From NCBI GenBank assembly GCA_002383165.1, contig DFXK01000011.1, positions 76,791-140,790 on the forward strand: 64,000 nt of DNA, given 5' to 3'. A program made the translations under genes and the position numbers. Source of the stretch: Flavobacteriales bacterium UBA4110 (GTDB lineage Bacteria; Bacteroidota; Bacteroidia; Flavobacteriales; Weeksellaceae). The notes under the pieces are model-generated. The model did not search any database, was not told the origin of the DNA, and worked only from the letters and a program-made list of their open reading frames with translations. Below, piece by piece: positions 52,964-61,654 of the stretch (within the stretch, counting starts at the first letter, position 1; every line of letters starts with the position of its first letter).

Positions 52964-54358
52964 ATGAATTACAGAATAGAAAAAGACACGATGGGCGAAG
53001 TGCAAGTGCCTGCTGATAAATTTTGGGGTGCGCAAACAGAGCGCTCTAGAAATAATTTCAAAATCGGTCCGGAAGGAAGTATGCCTCGCGAAATCATCGA
53101 TGCATTTGCTTACCTAAAAAAAGCAGCAGCTTATACCAATGCGGAATTAGGCGTTCTTTCTAATGAAAAAAGAGATGCAATCGGGAAAGTTTGTGACGAG
53201 ATTCTTGCAGGAGAATTGTATGACCAATTTCCTTTGGTAATTTGGCAAACCGGTTCTGGAACGCAATCTAATATGAATGTAAACGAAGTTGTTGCCAATA
53301 AATCTCACCTAAATAACGGTGGAAAATTAGGCGAAAAAACGGAAGTTCATCCGAATGATGATGTGAACAAATCTCAGTCTTCTAACGATACTTATCCGAC
53401 AGCGATGCATATTGCAGCTTATACTAAGGTTGTAAAAGACACGCTTCCAGCTTTGGAAAAATTGAGAAATAAATTGGACGAAAAAGCGAAAAAATTCCAG
53501 AATATTGTAAAAATTGGAAGAACGCATCTTATGGATGCAACACCTTTGACGCTTGGACAAGAATTCTCTGGTTATGTTGCTCAATTGGATTATGCAAAAA
53601 AAGCAATCAATAACACGCTTGACCATTTGAAAGAGTTAGCTCTTGGTGGAACTGCGGTTGGAACTGGATTGAACACGCCAAAAGGTTATGATGTTGTGGT
53701 GGCGAAATATATTGCAGATTTCACAGGTCTTCCTTTTGTGACAGCCCCAAATAAATTCGAGGCTTTGGCGGCGCACGACGGAATTGTGGAAACTCACGGT
53801 GCGTTGAAACAATTGGCGGTTTCTCTTTACAAAATTGCCCAAGATGTTAGATTATTAGCTTCTGGACCACGTTCTGGAATTGGTGAAATTCATATTCCTG
53901 AAAACGAGCCAGGTTCTTCTATTATGCCCGGAAAAGTAAATCCTACACAAAACGAAGCTTTGACAATGGTTTGTGCTCAGGTTCTTGGAAATGACACAAC
54001 AATTTCTTTCGCAGGAACGCAAGGAAATTATGAGCTGAATGTTTTCAAACCTGTAATGGCGGCGAACTTCTTGCAATCTGCGCAATTGTTGGCAGATGCG
54101 ATGATTTCTTTCAACGACCATTGCGCTGTTGGAATTGAGCCAAACGAACCGAGAATCCAAGAATTGGTTGACAAATCTCTGATGTTGGTAACTGCACTTA
54201 ATACGCACATCGGTTACGAAAACGCAGCAAAAATTGCTAAAACGGCTCACAAAAACGGAACTACTTTGAAAGAAGAAGCTGTGAATCTTGGTCTTTTGAC
54301 GGCTGAACAATTTGACGAATGGGTGAAACCAGAGGATATGGTGGGAAGTCTTAAATAG
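52964..54358 (+). CDS. fumC: Class II fumarate hydratase
   Basis: A 464-aa member of the aspartase/fumarase superfamily. The signature loop is GSSIMPGKVNPTQNE near residue 316, and GRTHLMDATPL and THGALKQLA are further active-site regions. It is iron-free and oxygen stable. It faces the class I fumarase gene. The stop is followed by a strong terminator. Confidence 0.96.
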   Translation: MNYRIEKDTMGEVQVPADKFWGAQTERSRNNFKIGPEGSMPREIIDAFAYLKKAAAYTNAELGVLSNEKRDAIGKVCDEILAGELYDQFPLVIWQTGSGTQSNMNVNEVVANKSHLNNGGKLGEKTEVHPNDDVNKSQSSNDTYPTAMHIAAYTKVVKDTLPALEKLRNKLDEKAKKFQNIVKIGRTHLMDATPLTLGQEFSGYVAQLDYAKKAINNTLDHLKELALGGTAVGTGLNTPKGYDVVVAKYIADFTGLPFVTAPNKFEALAAHDGIVETHGALKQLAVSLYKIAQDVRLLASGPRSGIGEIHIPENEPGSSIMPGKVNPTQNEALTMVCAQVLGNDTTISFAGTQGNYELNVFKPVMAANFLQSAQLLADAMISFNDHCAVGIEPNEPRIQELVDKSLMLVTALNTHIGYENAAKIAKTAHKNGTTLKEEAVNLGLLTAEQFDEWVKPEDMVGSLK

Positions 54359-54391
54359 ATGATAGAATTTTAGACAAAAGATAATAGACAG

Positions 54392-54424
54392 ACTCCGAGA
54401 ATTACCTCGGAGTTTTTATTTTTA
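54392..54424 (+). terminator. fumC terminator
   Basis: ACTCCGAG and CTCGGAGT form an 8-base stem around AATTAC, followed by a T-rich tract. Confidence 0.9.
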
Positions 54425-54437
54425 TTAAATTTCGCTT

Positions 54438-54998
54438 ATGAATATTGATACAATTCTGGACCAAATTTTCAAGCTTCCAGAAAACTCTAAATCTGTTTTA
54501 AAGAATTTGATTTCAGAAATTGAATTTCCGAAAGACATCATTATTATCAAGGCTGGAAAAGTTGAGAAAACGATTTATTTTATTAAAAAAGGAATTGTAA
54601 GAGCTTTTGTTCCTCAGGAAAATCAAGATTTGACGTTTTGGTTTGGGAAAGAAGGCGATGTGGTTTTGCCGATGAAAAGTTATGTTGATAATCATCAGAA
54701 TTATGAAAATATTCAACTTTTGGAAGATTGTATTTTGTATCAATTGAAAATTGATGATTTACGAAAGCTATTTGAAACTGACATCAATATCGCGAATTGG
54801 GGAAGAAAATTAGCTGAGAAAGAACTCGTAAAAACAGAAGAATTATTCATTTCTAGACAGTTCAGAACAGCAAGTCAGCGCTACGAAGAACTTTTGACAA
54901 AACAACCTGAGATTATCCAAAGAGTTCAATTAGGTTACATAGCTTCTTATTTGGGAATTACTCAAGTTAGTCTGAGCAGAATCCGAAGTGAAATTTGA
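54438..54998 (+). CDS. Crp/Fnr-family transcriptional regulator
   Basis: A 186-aa protein. Residues about 20-120 form a cyclic-nucleotide-binding-like beta roll (IIIKAGKVEKTIYFIKKGIVRAF). The helix-turn-helix end is QLGYIASYLGITQVSLSRIRSEI. There are no Cys for an iron-sulfur cluster as in Fnr. The ligand is unknown. It lies 73 bases before the SMR exporter gene, in the same direction, and is a good candidate for its regulator. Confidence 0.9.
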   Translation: MNIDTILDQIFKLPENSKSVLKNLISEIEFPKDIIIIKAGKVEKTIYFIKKGIVRAFVPQENQDLTFWFGKEGDVVLPMKSYVDNHQNYENIQLLEDCILYQLKIDDLRKLFETDINIANWGRKLAEKELVKTEELFISRQFRTASQRYEELLTKQPEIIQRVQLGYIASYLGITQVSLSRIRSEI

Positions 54999-55071
54999 TT
55001 TTTTTTAACATTTGTAAAAAAATCCGTAGCATCCAATTCGGAAATTTGTATCATTAAAAATTAATAAATAA

Positions 55072-55401
55072 ATGAACTGGATTTTTTTAATTCTTGGAGG
55101 CCTTTTTGAAGTTGGATTTACATCTTGTTTAGGAAAAGCCAAAGAAACATCGGGAACCGAATCTTACCTTTGGTATGCTGGATTTGGAGTATCATTAATT
55201 GCAAGTATGCTTCTGTTAATCAAAGCAAAACAAACACTTCCGTTGGGAACAGCTTATGCAGTCTGGACAGGAATTGGCGCTGTTGGAACCGTTCTGGTTG
55301 GGATTTTTATCTTTAAAGAGCCGGCAACATTCTGGCGATTGTTTTTTATTTTCAGTTTAATTGCTTCCATCGTTGGATTGAAAGCATTTTCTTCACATTA
55401 A
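55072..55401 (+). CDS. sugE: SMR-family exporter (SugE/Gdx-like)
   Basis: A 109-aa protein with four membrane helices. The essential Glu is in ILGGLFEVGFTS near residue 13. The GTAYAVWTGIGAVGTVLVG motif is that of SugE/Gdx proteins rather than EmrE. Gdx proteins export guanidinium and some quaternary ammonium compounds by proton antiport and work as dimers. Here a single gene suggests a homodimer. No guanidine riboswitch was seen upstream. Confidence 0.92.
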   Translation: MNWIFLILGGLFEVGFTSCLGKAKETSGTESYLWYAGFGVSLIASMLLLIKAKQTLPLGTAYAVWTGIGAVGTVLVGIFIFKEPATFWRLFFIFSLIASIVGLKAFSSH

Positions 55402-55407
55402 TAAAAA

Positions 55408-55437
55408 AGCCTCAGAAATTCTGAGACTTTATTTTTT
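55408..55437. terminator. Bidirectional terminator (SMR / ABC)
   Basis: CTCAGAA and TTCTGAG pair around a tiny loop, with A run on the left and T run on the right. Confidence 0.75.
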
Positions 55438-56152
55438 AAAGTTGATTAACCGAAACTTGGTCTGCAAAATATTGCTCCAAATCTCTTAGCGTTTCCGGAG
55501 AAGTTTGGATATCTTTTACCAATTCGCCTTTGTTGATGACTACAATTCTTTCGCAAACTTCTGTCGTATGCGCTAAATCGTGGCTGGAAATCAGGAATGT
55601 AGAATCTGAGTTTTGTGACCAATCTCTGATGAGATTTTTCAATTTAATTTGTGTTGAAGGGTCAAGATTCGCAAAAGGTTCATCCAAAATAATAATTGCA
55701 GGCGTTCCGATTAGCGCTCCGATAATTCCGACTTTTTTCATATTTCCTTTCGAAAGGTCGCGGATGTATTTTTTGGCATTCAGGATTTCTCCGTTGAAGA
55801 AATCAGTGAAGTTTTTCAGGAAATCGTCAACGTTAGCTTTGCTTTGACCTCTGAGTTCTCCTAAGAAATAAAAATATTCTTCCGGAGTCAAATAGCCAAT
55901 CAGAAAAGTTTCATCGATAAACGCACCGACTTTATTTTTCCAATTTTCAGACTCGTTGACTTTTTCTTCGTCAATGGAAACAAATCCAGAACTTGGTTCT
56001 ATCAAATCCAGAATCAAACTGAATAAAGTTGTTTTTCCCGCGCCGTTATTGCCAACCAAACCAATGGTTTGACCTTTTTGGAAATCTAGGTTTTCTATGG
56101 ATAAGACTTTTTTGGTTTCGTAAACTTTGGAGAGGTTATTTATTGTTATCAT
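55436..56152 (-). CDS. ABC transporter ATP-binding protein
   Basis: A 238-aa ATPase. Walker A is GNNGAGKTT near residue 35, the signature is DLSKGNMKKVG near 130, and Walker B with catalytic Glu is IIILDEPFANLD near 155; the switch His is in ISSHDLAHT. It is of the small export type that pairs with multi-helix permeases. The DUF5687 permease gene lies 178 bases upstream in the same direction, and a repeat element sits between them. Confidence 0.94.
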   Translation of the reverse strand: MITINNLSKVYETKKVLSIENLDFQKGQTIGLVGNNGAGKTTLFSLILDLIEPSSGFVSIDEEKVNESENWKNKVGAFIDETFLIGYLTPEEYFYFLGELRGQSKANVDDFLKNFTDFFNGEILNAKKYIRDLSKGNMKKVGIIGALIGTPAIIILDEPFANLDPSTQIKLKNLIRDWSQNSDSTFLISSHDLAHTTEVCERIVVINKGELVKDIQTSPETLRDLEQYFADQVSVNQL

Positions 56153-56158
56153 TTTTAT

Positions 56159-56189
56159 AGATGTTAGAAGTGAGATATTAGATGTTAGA
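56159..56189. repeat. Short tandem-like AGATGTTAGA repeats
   Basis: AGATGTTAGA occurs at 56159-56168 and 56180-56189, with the related AGATATTAGA-like bases between them. It borders repeat copy B and is probably low-complexity intergenic filler. Confidence 0.5.
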
Positions 56190-56211
56190 TTTAATTAACA
56201 GAGAATTGTAC

Positions 56212-56322
56212 GCAGTCCGGCTTGAGCGGAAATCCTTTTTGTTTTTTTGCTAAAAAATAAAAAGATTGACTTCGTCGAACCACTTCGTTAAGTTTGGGAG
56301 CGGAAGATGGAAATAGCGGCCC
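56212..56322 (+). repeat. Interspersed hairpin repeat, copy B
   Basis: It contains GCAGTCCGGCTTGAGCGG, AATCCTTTTTG, an A/T loop, AAAAAGATT and AGCGGAAGATGG, the same block order as copy A (48838-48916, opposite strand). It has an extra segment of about 30 bases with TTCG-rich sequence before the last block. It lies between the ABC ATPase and permease genes. Confidence 0.75.
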
Positions 56323-56330
56323 AAATTATA

Positions 56331-57794
56331 TTAATTTCCTTTGAATGCTTTGATGGTTGAGTATTTTTCTTTTTTGTACAACTTGACAATAAAATCGAAG
56401 AATTTTTCTCTTAGGAAAAAGCCAATCAATCCCAAAACGCCTAAACTTGCTACAGCTGCAGTTGTCCCGAAAAAGTATTTTGAAACTCCGAAAACTGCCA
56501 TTGGCAAAACCATCTGTGGCAAAAGAAGCAGGATATTTTTGAAACTGAAATTATTTTTCTTGCCCAATGTTTTTCCTCTTGCATTAAGGTCAATCGGGTT
56601 TTTGTTAAACGCGCCCGACAACAAAACGACCTGAGAATTGACACCGACATTGTAAAGTCCGGCCGCCAAAAACGTAAAATACAAATCCCAACTCACGAAC
56701 GCATAACCAACTGCCAAAACCATACTCACGGCAACGGCGCTCACAATCATCCACCATTTGGCTTTCAGATATTCTTTGTAAGGAACATTCAGCGTCATCA
56801 TCAGCGGATAATAAGAACTGTCGAAAGACGGAACTCTTTGCCCAAACAAGAACAGAAATCCACCTGTTACGAAAAGCCCCATAAATAGTTGCATATAAGC
56901 CGTTTTGTAAGCCGGAGAACTGAACAAAAGTAAACCATAAAACAAGAATAAGAAACTTCCTAAAGCAATGGATTTTGCAGCCTTGCTTCGTTTTATCATT
57001 CGGATATCGTTGTTGATGAAAGTTCCAAGAACACCGTATTTATTCAGAAACTGAATGTTTTCTGTCTTCCCAACTTCCTGTTTCATTTCAAGACCTTTGT
57101 CAAGATAGAAATTATCGTAAATAAATTTTCTACAGAAATTATACAGGAAACAAAATATCACAACAGTTATTGCAACCGAATACCAATGGTTATAAAACAT
57201 CATAAAAAACTTCTCTGAAACTGATGAAAGTGCAATGATATTGTAATAATCCAATCCGCCTGCAAGAACAACAAGTCCACCGATAATCCAAACGGCTAAA
57301 TCTTTACCGTTGAGAAGTATATTAATCAAATTAATACTAAAACTCAGAATAATCACAGCCAAAACCCAAGAAAAACTGCCCAAAACTGAATAACCGTTAT
57401 AAAGCAAAATTCCTAATAACGGTAAATAAATAAAAAGTCCACCCCAGCTGAAAAATGACAGAAACGTCTTGCTAATCATATAATTGACGAGTGTTGTTTT
57501 CTTGATATTCATCGTCAGGAAAGGTTTGATATTCTGTGTTGGCATTTGCTGGAAAAAATATCTCAGGAACAAATCTGCTATCAGCCAATAAATCATAAAC
57601 TTGCTGATGAATGGCAATGGGTCGATATGCAATTCTTTTTTCGGAAAGTAGTACGCTCCGAAAGCTATAAACACAAACATCGCCAGAAAATACAACATTC
57701 CCAAAAGCTGGAAAATCTTAACAACAATATTAGTCGCCAAAGAACTGGACCTGAAAAAACTTTTGAATTCTAATCTTATAAATCGTTGCAGCAT
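56331..57794 (-). CDS. DUF5687 ABC permease-like membrane protein
   Basis: A 487-aa protein with about twelve membrane helices. The N-terminal MLQRFIRLEFKSFFRSSSLATNI and the FGQRVPSFDSSYYPLMM region are typical of DUF5687, a Bacteroidota family of ABC-exporter permeases encoded with an ATPase. The substrate is unknown. It is probably the membrane partner of the downstream ATPase, despite the intervening repeat. Confidence 0.88.
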   Translation of the reverse strand: MLQRFIRLEFKSFFRSSSLATNIVVKIFQLLGMLYFLAMFVFIAFGAYYFPKKELHIDPLPFISKFMIYWLIADLFLRYFFQQMPTQNIKPFLTMNIKKTTLVNYMISKTFLSFFSWGGLFIYLPLLGILLYNGYSVLGSFSWVLAVIILSFSINLINILLNGKDLAVWIIGGLVVLAGGLDYYNIIALSSVSEKFFMMFYNHWYSVAITVVIFCFLYNFCRKFIYDNFYLDKGLEMKQEVGKTENIQFLNKYGVLGTFINNDIRMIKRSKAAKSIALGSFLFLFYGLLLFSSPAYKTAYMQLFMGLFVTGGFLFLFGQRVPSFDSSYYPLMMTLNVPYKEYLKAKWWMIVSAVAVSMVLAVGYAFVSWDLYFTFLAAGLYNVGVNSQVVLLSGAFNKNPIDLNARGKTLGKKNNFSFKNILLLLPQMVLPMAVFGVSKYFFGTTAAVASLGVLGLIGFFLREKFFDFIVKLYKKEKYSTIKAFKGN

Positions 57795-57948
57795 AGAGAT
57801 TTCTTTTTTTGTTAAATTTAATGAAATTTAGAATTTGCTAATGTTTATATCTATTAAGTTCGATATTACAGCGAAATGTTACAAATAATTTTGATTTACT
57901 AACATTATGTGTCGATAAATGTTAGTTGTTTTCTCATAACTAAAATTA

Positions 57949-57975
57949 TTGAAAGTCATAAAAATTCTATCTTTG
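57949..57975 (+). promoter_or_regulatory. Putative dnaB promoter (TTG-N16-TATCTTTG)
   Basis: TTG at 57949-57951 and an exact TAnnTTTG box at 57968-57975 are 16 bases apart. The box ends four bases before the dnaB ATG, which would give a very short leader. Confidence 0.5.
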
Positions 57976-57979
57976 TACA

Positions 57980-59551
57980 ATGGCACAGAAAGATACATTA
58001 TCGAGTTTGATTCACGGTAATTTTGCAAAGGAACTCTCTATTTCAGATGGCAAAATGCCGCCCAATGCTTTGGATTTTGAACGAATCGTCATCGGAACTT
58101 TTCTAATAGACAGAAAGGGGCTTGACCATTCCATCGATTTATTAACGCCTGATGTTTTTTACGACCCAAGGCATCAGACGATTTTCGCATCAATTTTAAA
58201 ATTGTATGAGAGCAACTCTCCTATCGATTTGATGACGGTGATTCAGGATTTGAAAAAGAATGAAAAACTCAATCTTGCCGGCGGTGACCATTATATAATC
58301 GATTTGACAATGGGTGTAAGTTCTTCTGCCCACATAGAATATCACGTGCGTGTGATTTTGGAGAAGTTCATTCTTCGTTCATTAATCAATGTATCTGCCA
58401 ATGTTATCGACAGTTCTTACAAAGAAACCACAGACGTTTTTGAACTTTTGGATAAGGCAGAACAGTCTTTTTTTGAAATCACGAATGGAACGATTAAAAA
58501 AGGATTCGACACTGCCAATTCATTAGTAAAAGAAGCGATTGACAAAATCAAATCGTTAAAAGATAAAGAAGGTTTGTCCGGAATACCGTCCGGATTTACA
58601 GCCCTTGATAAAGAAACCGGAGGTTGGCAAAACTCTGACCTCATCATTATTGCGGCAAGACCGGCGATGGGGAAAACAGCTTTTATCTTATCGATGGCAA
58701 GAAATATTTGCGTGGACCACAATATCCCAATGGCACTTTTCTCTCTGGAGATGGCATCGGTTCAGTTGATTACTAGGATGATTTCCTCTGAAACCGGAAT
58801 TTCTTCTGAGAAATTAAGAAAAGGACAAATGTCTGATGAGGAGTGGCAAAGGCTCTTCACCAACGTTTCTGCATTAGAAAATGCGCCACTTTATATTGAT
58901 GAAACACCTTCATTGTCAATCTTCGATTTCCGAGCAAAATGCCGAAGACTAGTAATGCAACACGGCGTGAAAATCATTATGGTCGATTATCTACAGCTGA
59001 TGACGGCCAGTTCCGGAAAAGGTGGTGGAAACCGTGAGCAGGAAATTGCGATGATTTCCCGTTCCCTGAAAGCGATTGCCAAAGAACTGAACGTTCCAGT
59101 AATTGCACTTTCCCAGCTGTCCAGAACCGTGGAGACAAGACCTGGGAAAAGACCGATGCTTTCTGACCTGCGGGAATCCGGAGCGATTGAGCAGGATGCG
59201 GATATCGTATCTTTCATTTTTCGTCCAGAGTATTATAAAATTGCAGTTTGGGACAATGACGAAGAAGGCGCAGAAACCAGCACGGAAAATCAGGCAGAAA
59301 TCATCATTGCCAAGCACAGAAATGGTGCAACGGCAGATGTTCGTTTAGCTTTCCACAAAAACATTGGTAAGTTTGCAGATCTGGGTACAAATTACGAGTA
59401 CACACCATCCAACTTTGGACAGAAAGATGAACCTTCCGGTTTTGACAAGATCAACATCACGATAGATCCCGGCGCTGCTTTTGGGTTGCCAAACAACAAC
59501 GTTTCCGGCTCCGCAATGAACAATGATGACGATGATGAAATGCCATTCTAA
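57980..59551 (+). CDS. dnaB: Replicative DNA helicase DnaB
   Basis: A 523-aa hexameric helicase opening DNA at the fork. The N-terminal primase-binding domain covers about residues 25-130. The RecA-like motor has Walker A AARPAMGKTAF near residue 229, IIMVDYLQLM as Walker B and ALSQLSRTVETRPGKRPMLSDLRESGAIEQDAD as the signature region (quoted in parts near 375-405). No intein or frameshift is present. The C-terminus is acidic (NDDDDEMPF). rnhA follows nine bases later. Confidence 0.97.
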   Translation: MAQKDTLSSLIHGNFAKELSISDGKMPPNALDFERIVIGTFLIDRKGLDHSIDLLTPDVFYDPRHQTIFASILKLYESNSPIDLMTVIQDLKKNEKLNLAGGDHYIIDLTMGVSSSAHIEYHVRVILEKFILRSLINVSANVIDSSYKETTDVFELLDKAEQSFFEITNGTIKKGFDTANSLVKEAIDKIKSLKDKEGLSGIPSGFTALDKETGGWQNSDLIIIAARPAMGKTAFILSMARNICVDHNIPMALFSLEMASVQLITRMISSETGISSEKLRKGQMSDEEWQRLFTNVSALENAPLYIDETPSLSIFDFRAKCRRLVMQHGVKIIMVDYLQLMTASSGKGGGNREQEIAMISRSLKAIAKELNVPVIALSQLSRTVETRPGKRPMLSDLRESGAIEQDADIVSFIFRPEYYKIAVWDNDEEGAETSTENQAEIIIAKHRNGATADVRLAFHKNIGKFADLGTNYEYTPSNFGQKDEPSGFDKINITIDPGAAFGLPNNNVSGSAMNNDDDDEMPF

Positions 59552-59560
59552 TTTTCTGTT

Positions 59561-60043
59561 TTGAGTTTAAAAGTTGAAATCTTTACAGACGGTGCGTGCA
59601 GTGGAAATCCCGGTCCTGGCGGGTATGGAATCCTGATGCGTGTTCCCGAAAAAAAATATCAGAAAACTTACTCCAAAGGCTTTCGAAAAACAACCAACAA
59701 CCGAATGGAACTGATGGCGGTGATTGTTGCCTTGGGAAATCTAAGAACTTCGGACAATGATGTCCATATTTACACCGACAGTAAGTATGTAGCTGATGCC
59801 ATTAATCAAAAATGGATTTACGGATGGATAAAACGAGGTTGGAAAAACGTGAAAAACCCAGACCTTTGGAAAGCTTTCTACAAACTATATCAACTTCATC
59901 AACCTAAATTTCATTGGATTAAAGGTCACGCAGGTCATCCTGAAAATGAAATCTGTGACCAATTAGCTGTAGCCGCAGCCAAATCTGGAAACTTAGAAAT
60001 CGATACTTTTTTTGAGAATCCGATTGATGGAGGAATGTTTTAG
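59561..60043 (+). CDS. rnhA: Ribonuclease HI, TTG start
   Basis: RNase HI cuts RNA in RNA-DNA hybrids. The 160-aa product starts with TTG at 59561 (MSLKVEIFTDGACSGNPGPG); no ATG lies ahead of the essential first strand. The catalytic residues are the Asp of FTDGA, Glu of NRMELMAV near residue 51, Asp of YTDSKYV near 72 and the last Asp of ENEICDQLA near 132. It is complete. Its end overlaps the convergent comM gene by four bases. Confidence 0.96.
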   Translation: MSLKVEIFTDGACSGNPGPGGYGILMRVPEKKYQKTYSKGFRKTTNNRMELMAVIVALGNLRTSDNDVHIYTDSKYVADAINQKWIYGWIKRGWKNVKNPDLWKAFYKLYQLHQPKFHWIKGHAGHPENEICDQLAVAAAKSGNLEIDTFFENPIDGGMF

Positions 60044-61572
60044 GCGTTCCAGAAATCCCGATCCAGACTTCTATATTGTATCGCTTCCGAAATATGATCT
60101 CCTTGGATATTTTCTGAGTTTTCTAAATCTGCGATCGTTCTAGCAACTTTTAAAATCCGGTCATAAGCTCTCGCAGAAAGATTGAGCTTTAGCATTGCTG
60201 TTTTAATGAGTAACTGCGAATATTCATCCAACTCACAATATTTTTCAATTTCCTTTGGACCCATTTGGGCATTATAACTGATCTCCAAGTCTTTGTAACG
60301 TTCTGTTTGAGCATTTCTGGCTTTGATTACGCGGTTCCTGATGCTTTGGCTGCTTTCACCTTTTCTTTTTTCAGCTAATTGTTCGTATTCAACTTTTGAA
60401 ACTTCGATATGGATATCAATACGGTCTAGAAGAGGTCCCGATAATTTGTTCATATACCGTTGCATTTCCAATGCTGATGAAGTATTATTAGGATCATCTG
60501 GAAAATACCCGCTTGGACTTGGATTCATACTTGCGACGAGCATAAAACTTGCAGGATATTCGATAGTAAATTTAGCTCGTGAAATAGTAACAACTCTATC
60601 TTCCAAAGGCTGTCTCATTACTTCGAGAACTGCACGTTTGAATTCAGGCATTTCATCCAAAAATAAAACACCATTATGAGCTAAAGAAATCTCACCTGGT
60701 TGAGGATAGCTTCCTCCGCCAACTAATGCAACATCCGAAATGGTATGATGCGGTGAGCGAAAGGGCCTAATGGTCATCAGTGAAGTTTCTGCTCCCATTT
60801 TTCCAGCTACCGAATGGATTTTTGTAGTTTCCAAAGCTTCTTTCAGGCTAAGTGGTGGCAAGATACTCGGAAGGCGTTTGGCAATCATTGTTTTTCCACT
60901 TCCGGGTGAGCCAATCAGAATGATATTATGACCGCCGGCTGCTGCAACTTCCATGGCGCGTTTGGCCGCTTCCTGTCCTTTAACTTCATCAAAGTCAAAT
61001 GGAAAATGATCTATTTTATCCTGAAATTCTTTCCTTGTATCAATCTCAAACTTATCTAAAGGGACTTCATCATTAAAAAACTCAATAACCTGTTTTATAT
61101 TCTCCACACCATAAACATCTAGATTGTTGACAATGGCAGCTTCTCTTGCGTTTTGTTTGGGAAGAATGATGCCTTTGTAACCCATTTCTCTGGCTTTTAT
61201 AGCAATTGGAAGCACGCCTTTGATTGCCTGAAGTCCGCCATCTAGAGACAATTCTCCCATAATAATATATTCCGAAAGTTGTTCAGCTACTATGAGATCA
61301 GATGCTGCCAGAATTCCCAACGCGATGCTCATATCATAAGAAGACCCTTCTTTTCTAAGATCCGCAGGAGCCATATTGATCGTGATTTTCTTTCCAGGAA
61401 TTTTAAATCCTGAATTTTTAAGAGCTGCAGAAATCCGGTAACTACTCTCTTTGATGGCGTTGTCAGGCAATCCCACCAAATGATAGCCCACCCCAGTATC
61501 TACATTGACTTCTATGGTAATTATCTGTGCAGAAACGCCGTGTATGGCGGCTCCATAAACTTTAACAAGCAT
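60040..61572 (-). CDS. comM: YifB/ComM-type Mg-chelatase-like AAA ATPase
   Basis: From ATG 61572 the product is 510 aa (MLVKVYGAAIHGVSAQ). The N-terminal ribosomal-S5/Lon-like domain (GLPDNAIKESSYRI, KKITINMAPADLRKEG) precedes the AAA domain with Walker A GSPGSGKTMIAKRL near residue 212 and LDEMPEF as Walker B. The C-terminal ChlI-like part has AYDRILKVARTIADL. ComM is a helicase promoting branch migration during integration of transforming DNA. Together with DprA it supports natural competence. Confidence 0.95.
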   Translation of the reverse strand: MLVKVYGAAIHGVSAQIITIEVNVDTGVGYHLVGLPDNAIKESSYRISAALKNSGFKIPGKKITINMAPADLRKEGSSYDMSIALGILAASDLIVAEQLSEYIIMGELSLDGGLQAIKGVLPIAIKAREMGYKGIILPKQNAREAAIVNNLDVYGVENIKQVIEFFNDEVPLDKFEIDTRKEFQDKIDHFPFDFDEVKGQEAAKRAMEVAAAGGHNIILIGSPGSGKTMIAKRLPSILPPLSLKEALETTKIHSVAGKMGAETSLMTIRPFRSPHHTISDVALVGGGSYPQPGEISLAHNGVLFLDEMPEFKRAVLEVMRQPLEDRVVTISRAKFTIEYPASFMLVASMNPSPSGYFPDDPNNTSSALEMQRYMNKLSGPLLDRIDIHIEVSKVEYEQLAEKRKGESSQSIRNRVIKARNAQTERYKDLEISYNAQMGPKEIEKYCELDEYSQLLIKTAMLKLNLSARAYDRILKVARTIADLENSENIQGDHISEAIQYRSLDRDFWNA

Positions 61573-61654
61573 TTGTTTTTTATTTGTCTTAAAAATAAAA
61601 AAACTCTTTGATAAATACAAAGAGTTGATAAATTCTTAATGATTTTTTTTAAAA

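Noticed and set aside
54918..55071. A guanidine riboswitch before the SMR gene
   Set aside because: The 73-base gap is AT-rich and I could not find the conserved ACG-rich loops; the gap is too short for the larger class.
57980..59551. An intein in dnaB
   Set aside because: The protein has normal length and the motor motifs are continuous.
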